From positions 1 to 10,728 of the forward strand of contig CACXHA010000021.1 in assembly GCA_902767385.1 (NCBI GenBank): a stretch of 10,728 nt of DNA. Reading direction: 5' to 3'. The notes under the pieces were generated by a model, which made no database searches, had not been told where the DNA came from, and saw only the letters and a program-made list of their open reading frames with translations. The translations under genes were made by a program, and so were the position numbers. Source of the DNA: an uncultured Elusimicrobium sp. (lineage in GTDB: Bacteria > Elusimicrobiota > Elusimicrobia > Elusimicrobiales > Elusimicrobiaceae). The stretch's first letter is position 1, and every line of letters starts with the position of its first letter. Positions 6,357 through 10,728 of this stretch are shown here, one piece after another.

Positions 6357-8656
6357 CACCTTCCCGGCGGCAACGCGCCAAAAAGCGATTATTTGTGCGT
6401 AAAACCAAATTTTACAGTAAAGCCAGTGCTTTAACTGCTTGGCGTTTGGTGTTGTTTGCCCTCATGCTATTGCTACTTTTGTTTTGCGTAGCTTGGATGT
6501 TTTTACTACGTACATTTAACGCGCAGCATATCAGTGAAATGGTTACGCGAACACTCCAGCAGAAATTAAACCGCCCGGTAAAAATTTCGTCCTTAAATTT
6601 AAAATATTTAAACACTGTAGAATTAAAAGGATTTTATGTCTTAGATACGGTTGGGGAGCCGGGTAAGCCGTTTTTGGCGGCTGATTCGGTAACGCTAGCC
6701 TTTGATATTTTGCCTTTGTTGGAAAATAAAATGGTTATTCACGAGGTTACGCTAAATGCCCCTCGTTTTAATTTGGTGCGTACCCAAGAAGGTCTTTACA
6801 ATGTGCCCCGCGTAAAAATGCAGCGTACGGAGCCCTCCACCTATACAAGCGGTACGGGACGTAAATTTACCGTGAGCGTAGAGGACTGGCGCATGAAAGA
6901 CGGTGTCTTTAGCTTTAAAGATTTGGCTTCCGGCGCAGCGCACGCGCTTTACGGGGTAAACGCTACATTTGAAGATTTAAAATTTAATGAATTGTCTGCA
7001 TTTCACATTAATATGATGTTACGCAACGAGTGGCAGGAAAAAATTTCCGAAATAGAAATTGTTGCCAACGGACAAATTAATTTTGCCGATTTTGATTGGA
7101 GTAAGTTTACTTTGCGGGGTGTTAACAGTCAAATCTATTTATTTAACAACCCTGTGGAAGTGGAATTAGATGCAGATAATTTGGTGGATCCTCGTTTTAA
7201 GTTTTCCGCCACGGTACCGTCTTTTAGTGCCAAAGATGTATCTTTGTTTGAGATGAATAAAATGAATTTTGATATGCCGGTTTCCATCATTTCCGCCCAA
7301 GGAACGCTAAGCGAAAATTACCAGAAACTGACCCTTGAAAATGTAACGGCACAAGTGGGCGATTTAGCGGTTGATGCAACAGGAGGGGCGGATTTTTCAA
7401 AGGACCCTTGGGGCGCGCAAATCGATTTTTCAACACCGATGTTTACGTTACCGGGTAAAGAAAATTTATGGCCTGCACTAAAGAAATACAAACTAACCGG
7501 GCGCGGTAGCGTGAGTGGTCAAATCACCCGCCAAAATGGGAAATTTACGTTGCCTGTTTTAAATGTACAGGCCGATAATGTATCGGGGGATTTTTACGGC
7601 TTTAAAGCAAGCAATATAACAGGGAATTTCCAAGCTAAACAAAACTTTGCCGATTTATACGCGCGCACTCAAACCGGGCAAGTGAAAGTGGACCGTTCTA
7701 CGTTTGATAAACTGCAATTAAGCGGAACTTGGCGCAAAGGAAATTTATACGCCAATATTGCTTCTTGTGAGTTAAACGGCGATGCGCTGAAACTGAATTT
7801 GGAAGTACAAAATTTAAAGAAAGATAACCGCAAAATTCGTACTCATTTGCATTTTGGAAATTTTGATCCAATGGCATTTATTGACGTAGTAAAAGATTTT
7901 GTAACGGTCATCACACCATTGACAAGCGCTAAGCCAACCGCCGAAGTAACTGGGGAACTGGCGTGGCTGCGTAATTTCCGCGACCGGTTACCGGATTTTA
8001 TGCCAAATTTGGCCGGAACTTTATCAGCGGGAACGTTTTCTTCTACCGTTCTTTCCGGGAATGATTTTAAGGCAGAGTTTGATTTAACGGGTCTGCGGGC
8101 CGGGGCCAAGATGCTATCGGGGACCATTGAACTTAAATTGCAAGACGGCGTGATTCACCAAATGGAGAAATTAGCCGCCGAACAAGAGGCACTCAACGTT
8201 ACGTTCCAACCGTTTATCATGATGCATCGCATGGAGCGAGCGGGAAGCTTTAGCGTAGGGAAAGTATTGCGCGACGTGGAAGTGAAAGAGTTGGCAACCT
8301 CGGTACGGTTTGCCGGGGGCGGTATGGAAATTAACAATGCTTATACCGTTGGACCGACGATTTCCGCCGCGGTAAGCGGGTGGACAGATTGGGTGAAGGA
8401 AACATTTGATTTAACTATTTTTACCATGTTTACCAATACCTCTAAAAGCGGGGTACTGGCAGAAAATTTAACGGACGAATCCGGTAACCCGGCCTTGGCG
8501 TTTCGGGTTTCCTCTTCCATGACAAAACCCAAATTGGAAATGTTGCGCGCCAAAAAAGCCGGGCAGACTATCCGTACCGCCCAAGAAAAAGGGGTAACAA
8601 CCGATTTTAGCGAAGTAGAAAAATTTATTCAAGGAGACTTCCATGCCACGAAATAA
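6353..8656 (+). CDS. AsmA-family inner-membrane-anchored envelope protein
   Basis: The 767-residue protein has a strongly basic N-terminus (RRQRAKKR), one transmembrane helix at about residues 30-53, and a large domain predicted to lie in the periplasm. Directly after the helix comes the AsmA-type opening: a helix with LQQKLNRPVKISSLNLKYL and LKGFYVLD, then repeated beta-strand segments for most of the length. The C-terminal part (about 575-740) with LSGTIELKLQDGVI, GSFSVGKVL and alternating hydrophobic strands resembles the AsmA C-terminal domain. AsmA/TamB/YhdP-type proteins form long beta-groove structures linked to lipid transport to, or homeostasis of, the outer membrane; that role is inferred from the family, not shown here. 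Its ATG overlaps the preceding stop by 4 bases, and its 3' end overlaps the pyrE-like gene by 14 bases. The presence of the gene points to a diderm organism. Confidence 0.82.
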   Translation: MTPSRRQRAKKRLFVRKTKFYSKASALTAWRLVLFALMLLLLLFCVAWMFLLRTFNAQHISEMVTRTLQQKLNRPVKISSLNLKYLNTVELKGFYVLDTVGEPGKPFLAADSVTLAFDILPLLENKMVIHEVTLNAPRFNLVRTQEGLYNVPRVKMQRTEPSTYTSGTGRKFTVSVEDWRMKDGVFSFKDLASGAAHALYGVNATFEDLKFNELSAFHINMMLRNEWQEKISEIEIVANGQINFADFDWSKFTLRGVNSQIYLFNNPVEVELDADNLVDPRFKFSATVPSFSAKDVSLFEMNKMNFDMPVSIISAQGTLSENYQKLTLENVTAQVGDLAVDATGGADFSKDPWGAQIDFSTPMFTLPGKENLWPALKKYKLTGRGSVSGQITRQNGKFTLPVLNVQADNVSGDFYGFKASNITGNFQAKQNFADLYARTQTGQVKVDRSTFDKLQLSGTWRKGNLYANIASCELNGDALKLNLEVQNLKKDNRKIRTHLHFGNFDPMAFIDVVKDFVTVITPLTSAKPTAEVTGELAWLRNFRDRLPDFMPNLAGTLSAGTFSSTVLSGNDFKAEFDLTGLRAGAKMLSGTIELKLQDGVIHQMEKLAAEQEALNVTFQPFIMMHRMERAGSFSVGKVLRDVEVKELATSVRFAGGGMEINNAYTVGPTISAAVSGWTDWVKETFDLTIFTMFTNTSKSGVLAENLTDESGNPALAFRVSSSMTKPKLEMLRAKKAGQTIRTAQEKGVTTDFSEVEKFIQGDFHATK

Positions 8657-9218
8657 CTTAGATGTACTCTGCCTCTTGCAGGAGCATGGGGCCATTGTGG
8701 AAGGCCATTTTGAAATGCCTTCCGGTTTCCATAGCCAAACGTATATTCAAACGTCTTTACTGCTTCAGCATCCGCATTTAGCGCAAAAAATTGCGGGGGC
8801 GTTGTCTGAAAAATTTACTAAAAAAGCCGATGTGATTTTGGCACTTACTCCCTCCGATAGCGTGCTAGCGCAAGAAGTAGCACGTGTGCGCGGGGCCCGG
8901 GCTATTTTTGCTTCCAAAGATGGAAACGGCGAGATGATTTTAAAACATAATTTTGCCATTAAACCCGGTGAACAGGTGCTCATTGTGGATGACGTGGCCG
9001 TATCGGGCCGGAAAATTAACCGTGCGATTGATTTGGTGGGCCGACTAGGTGGAGATGTAATTGGCGTAGGCGTTATTATTGACCGTTCGATGGGATATTT
9101 GCCGCTTACGGTACCGTTGCGCGCCCTTTTGTCCTATCCGCTGCAAACTTTTACTGCTGCCCAATGTCCATTGTGCGCGGCTAAGATTCCTTTTACCCAA
9201 ATGGAGGAAATGAAGTGA
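8643..9218 (+). CDS. pyrE: PyrE-like orotate phosphoribosyltransferase with an altered PRPP loop
   Basis: PyrE makes orotidine monophosphate from orotate and PRPP in pyrimidine synthesis. The 191-residue protein matches PyrE in size and architecture: GHFEMPSGFHSQTYIQTSLLLQHP (21-44), EVARVRGARAIFASKDG (78-94), the PRPP segment VLIVDDVAVSG (112-122) with the acidic pair, GVGVIIDRS (141-149) and the C-terminal CPLC (175-178) typical of many OPRTs. Two normally conserved loops are unusual: the family's PAxGG loop reads TPSDS (69-73), and the usual TTGxS phosphate loop reads VSGRK (120-124). It could be a working but divergent PyrE or a paralogue of changed specificity. AAGGAG at 8631-8636, inside the end of the AsmA-family gene, gives good spacing to ATG 8643. 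The stop overlaps the GTG start of the next gene. Confidence 0.8.
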   Translation: MPRNNLDVLCLLQEHGAIVEGHFEMPSGFHSQTYIQTSLLLQHPHLAQKIAGALSEKFTKKADVILALTPSDSVLAQEVARVRGARAIFASKDGNGEMILKHNFAIKPGEQVLIVDDVAVSGRKINRAIDLVGRLGGDVIGVGVIIDRSMGYLPLTVPLRALLSYPLQTFTAAQCPLCAAKIPFTQMEEMK

Positions 9219-10387
9219 TTGAAATTAAGCTAAAGGCCAAAGAAGAACGCCGCCTGAATGCCGGGCATTGGTGGGTGTTTTCCAACGAAATTGACGGATT
9301 GGATACGTCCATTGAGCCGGGTACATTGGTACGCGTTTTATCACAAGAAGGCAAACAAGTAGGATACGGGTATTTTAATCCGCATAGTTTAATTGCGGTG
9401 CGCTTGTTGCAAAAAGGAGAAGGGGAACTTGCAGAAGATTTTGTATTTGAAAACTTGGACAATGCCTATGCGTATCGCAAAGAAATCGGTGTACGCAAAT
9501 ATGGGCGTATGTGCTATGGCGAGGCGGACAATATGCCCGGGCTGGTGGTAGACCGCTACGGGGATATTTTGGTGGTAGATGTGTTGACGGCCGGCATGGA
9601 AAAATTAAAACCGCAAATTACCAAGGCCTTACAGAAGATTTTTAAACCTACCGGAATTTATTACAAAAACGATAGCGCATTTCGCGCGTTGGAAGGGCTT
9701 ACCAATACCCCTGAAATTATTGGCGAGGTGCCGGACCAAGTGGAAATTGAAGAAAACGGTATCAAATATTTAGTGCCACTTCGCGGTGGTCAAAAAACAG
9801 GTTTTTATTTTGACCAACGCGAAAACCGCGAATTTCTAAAACCGTATTTTAAGGATAAATTGGTGTTGGACTTATATTCTTATATCGGTTCTTTCGGCAT
9901 TACCGCCGCTAAATCGGGGGCTAGCCAAGTGTGGGGGTGTGACAGCTCCGCAGCTGCCGTAGAGTGCGCCAAAAAGAACGCGGAGCTTAACGGTGTGCAA
10001 GAGAATGTGGTGTTTCACCGCGACGATGCTGAGCGGTTACTCTCGGCCCTTAAAAAAGGTGAACTGCCCGACCAACCGGATATGATTTTATTAGACCCGC
10101 CCGCTTTTGTAAAAAGCCGCAAAGCTTTGCCGCAAGCGGTAGGATTATACGTTAAACTGGTAAAAATGGCACTGGAAGGGATGAAAGCGGGCAGTTATTT
10201 AGCATTTTCTACGTGCTCTCACCATATTTCGCGCGAACTGTTTGTAGATATTATCCGCCAGGGGGCCAGTAAAGCCGGGCGGCAGGCGGTGCTAGTGGAA
10301 CTACGTGGGCAAGCCAAAGACCATCCCATTTTAATTGGCATGCCGGAAACAGAATACTTACACTTTGCGCTGATACAGGCAAAGTAA
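9215..10387 (+). CDS. rlmI: RlmI-type 23S rRNA (cytosine-C5) methyltransferase
   Basis: Proteins of this family join an N-terminal PUA RNA-binding domain to a class I SAM-dependent methyltransferase; E. coli RlmI makes m5C1962 in 23S rRNA. The 390-residue product has the expected order: HWWVFSNEI and GYGYFNPHSLIAVRLL in the PUA part (18-65), GEADNMPGLVVDRYGD (102-117), GGQKTGFYFDQRENR (191-205), the SAM-binding VLDLYSYIGSFGI (217-229), the catalytic-site LLDPPAFVKSRK (292-303) and STCSHH with Cys334, the probable nucleophile. The start is GTG 9215, overlapping the upstream TGA (GTGA), with GGAGG at 9203-9207. It is the last gene of the 4981-10387 run and is followed after 19 bp by a strong terminator. 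The exact target nucleotide could differ from E. coli, since close relatives modify other positions. Confidence 0.92.
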   Translation: MIEIKLKAKEERRLNAGHWWVFSNEIDGLDTSIEPGTLVRVLSQEGKQVGYGYFNPHSLIAVRLLQKGEGELAEDFVFENLDNAYAYRKEIGVRKYGRMCYGEADNMPGLVVDRYGDILVVDVLTAGMEKLKPQITKALQKIFKPTGIYYKNDSAFRALEGLTNTPEIIGEVPDQVEIEENGIKYLVPLRGGQKTGFYFDQRENREFLKPYFKDKLVLDLYSYIGSFGITAAKSGASQVWGCDSSAAAVECAKKNAELNGVQENVVFHRDDAERLLSALKKGELPDQPDMILLDPPAFVKSRKALPQAVGLYVKLVKMALEGMKAGSYLAFSTCSHHISRELFVDIIRQGASKAGRQAVLVELRGQAKDHPILIGMPETEYLHFALIQAK

Positions 10388-10406
10388 TTCTTTACAGGCA
10401 GAATAC

Positions 10407-10437
10407 AAACGCAGCGGTTTAAGCCGCTGCGTTTTTT
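10407..10437 (+). terminator. Rho-independent terminator after rlmI
   Basis: CGCAGCGG (10410-10417) pairs with CCGCTGCG (10424-10431). The pairing is extended by three A-T pairs at the base, and the hairpin is followed by six T (10432-10437). It ends the lplA-family-to-rlmI transcription unit. In the reverse direction the tail is only TTTG, so it is mainly a plus-strand terminator. Confidence 0.92.
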
Positions 10438-10461
10438 GTTGTGGAAACGGTTTTTCAAACT

Positions 10462-10510
10462 AATTTGATGTAGTTCTAGGAGTGAAAAAGAGAAGTACAC
10501 TATCGGTACG
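10462..10510. repeat. Diverged partial copy of the element at 10531-10638
   Basis: Aligned without gaps to 10533-10581 (offset 71 bp), this stretch matches at roughly two thirds of positions, including an identical AGTTCTAGG (10472-10480 versus 10543-10551) and a shared CGG-ACG end. The 3' half of the element is not recognisable here, so this looks like a decayed or truncated copy. GAAAAAG (10484-10490) and CTTTTTC (10521-10527) could form a 7-bp stem around its end. Confidence 0.5.
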
Positions 10511-10530
10511 GATGCGCGGGCTTTTTCTAA

Positions 10531-10638
10531 TTAAATTGGTTCAGTTCTAGGCGCGAACGAGGGAGGAATACTGGCGGCACGCGCCCGTAGGGCGGAGGTA
10601 TCCGACCGAGTGAGCAACAACGAAATGAGCCAATTTAA
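10531..10638. repeat. 108-bp element with 13-bp inverted ends, MITE- or structured-RNA-like
   Basis: The ends TTAAATTGGTTCA (10531-10543) and TGAGCCAATTTAA (10626-10638) are inverted repeats matching at 12 of 13 bases; the mismatch becomes a G-U pair if the plus strand is transcribed. The interior is GC-rich and folds further: GGAATACT (10565-10572) can pair with GGTATCC and its flanking G (10597-10603) with one bulged A, and CGCCC-GTA-GGGCG (10582-10594) forms a perfect tip hairpin. No credible protein is encoded. It lies 12 bp beyond the 3' end of tRNA-Phe. I do not recognise the family. A dispersed palindromic repeat (REP/MITE type) is the simplest reading; a co-transcribed structured RNA is an alternative. 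Confidence 0.6.
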
Positions 10639-10650
10639 GATGAAAAAGAA

Positions 10651-10722
10651 TGCCGAGGGACAGGATCGAACTGTCGACACCTGGTTTTTCAGACCAGTGC
10701 TCTACCACTGAGCTACCTCGGC
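10651..10722 (-). tRNA. tRNA-Phe (anticodon GAA)
   Basis: The minus strand folds into a complete 72-base cloverleaf. The acceptor GCCGAGG (10722-10716) pairs with CCTCGGC (10658-10652), with discriminator A at 10651. The D arm is GCTC/GAGC, the anticodon stem is CTGGT/ACCAG with loop CTGAAAA (anticodon GAA), there is a 5-base variable loop, and the T arm is GACAG-TTCGATC-CTGTC. CCA is not encoded. Its promoter lies outside the window. Confidence 0.97.
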
Positions 10723-10728
10723 ATTACA

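Noticed and set aside
10462..10638. CRISPR-like array
   Set aside because: There are only two diverged copies with no constant repeat/spacer pattern; the inverted ends define a single palindromic element instead.
10651..10722. tRNA-Phe as an integration site with adjacent island
   Set aside because: No integrase gene and no repeated tRNA 3' end were found in the window. The neighbouring element does not copy tRNA sequence.

Overview
This window is a compact stretch of chromosome of moderate GC content, dominated by housekeeping and metabolic genes. It is probably from a Gram-negative, fermentative anaerobe. The evidence is a glycine cleavage P-protein split into two subunits (common in anaerobes and Gram-positives) together with an AsmA-type envelope protein that implies an outer membrane. 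The combination and style would fit a gut Elusimicrobiota-like lineage, but that is an impression from gene content, not a demonstrated placement.

Layout. (1) 1-599, minus strand: a YgjP/DUF45 (SprT-like) metallopeptidase gene whose 3' end runs off the window. (2) 600-652: a very short divergent intergenic region. Two sigma70-type -10 boxes each sit exactly 6 bp from the start codon they serve, so both first genes look leaderless. A perfect 12-bp palindrome lies between the promoters. (3) 653-4939, plus strand: gcvT, gcvH, gcvPA, gcvPB, which are the T, H and split P proteins of the glycine cleavage system. A strong intrinsic-terminator hairpin lies inside the cluster between gcvH and gcvPA. 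(4) 4944-4966: a 10-bp hairpin separating gcvPB from the next genes. (5) 4981-10387, plus strand: a tightly packed run of a lipoate ligase/octanoyltransferase-family protein, an integral-membrane HExxH (M50-like) protein, an AsmA-family protein, a PyrE-like phosphoribosyltransferase and an RlmI-type rRNA methyltransferase. The four junctions overlap by 1, 4, 14 and 3-4 bases. (6) 10407-10437: a clear rho-independent terminator. (7) 10438-10650: non-coding, containing a 108-bp element with 13-bp inverted ends and a diverged partial copy 71 bp upstream. (8) 10651-10722, minus strand: tRNA-Phe(GAA).

How the genes fit together. GcvPA/PB decarboxylate glycine, GcvH carries the aminomethyl group on a lipoyl-lysine (Lys63 from the chosen start), and GcvT hands the one-carbon unit to tetrahydrofolate. 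The lipoate-family protein directly downstream is a natural candidate to modify GcvH. The L protein (dihydrolipoamide dehydrogenase) is not in this window. The membrane HExxH protein and the AsmA protein are translationally coupled and look like an envelope module. PyrE-like and RlmI are nucleotide and ribosome functions carried on the same transcript.

I did not find an obvious new multi-gene system. The points most worth checking are the paired leaderless divergent promoters with their central palindrome, the terminator inside the gcv cluster, the palindromic repeat element next to tRNA-Phe, and the altered PRPP-binding loop in the PyrE-like protein.
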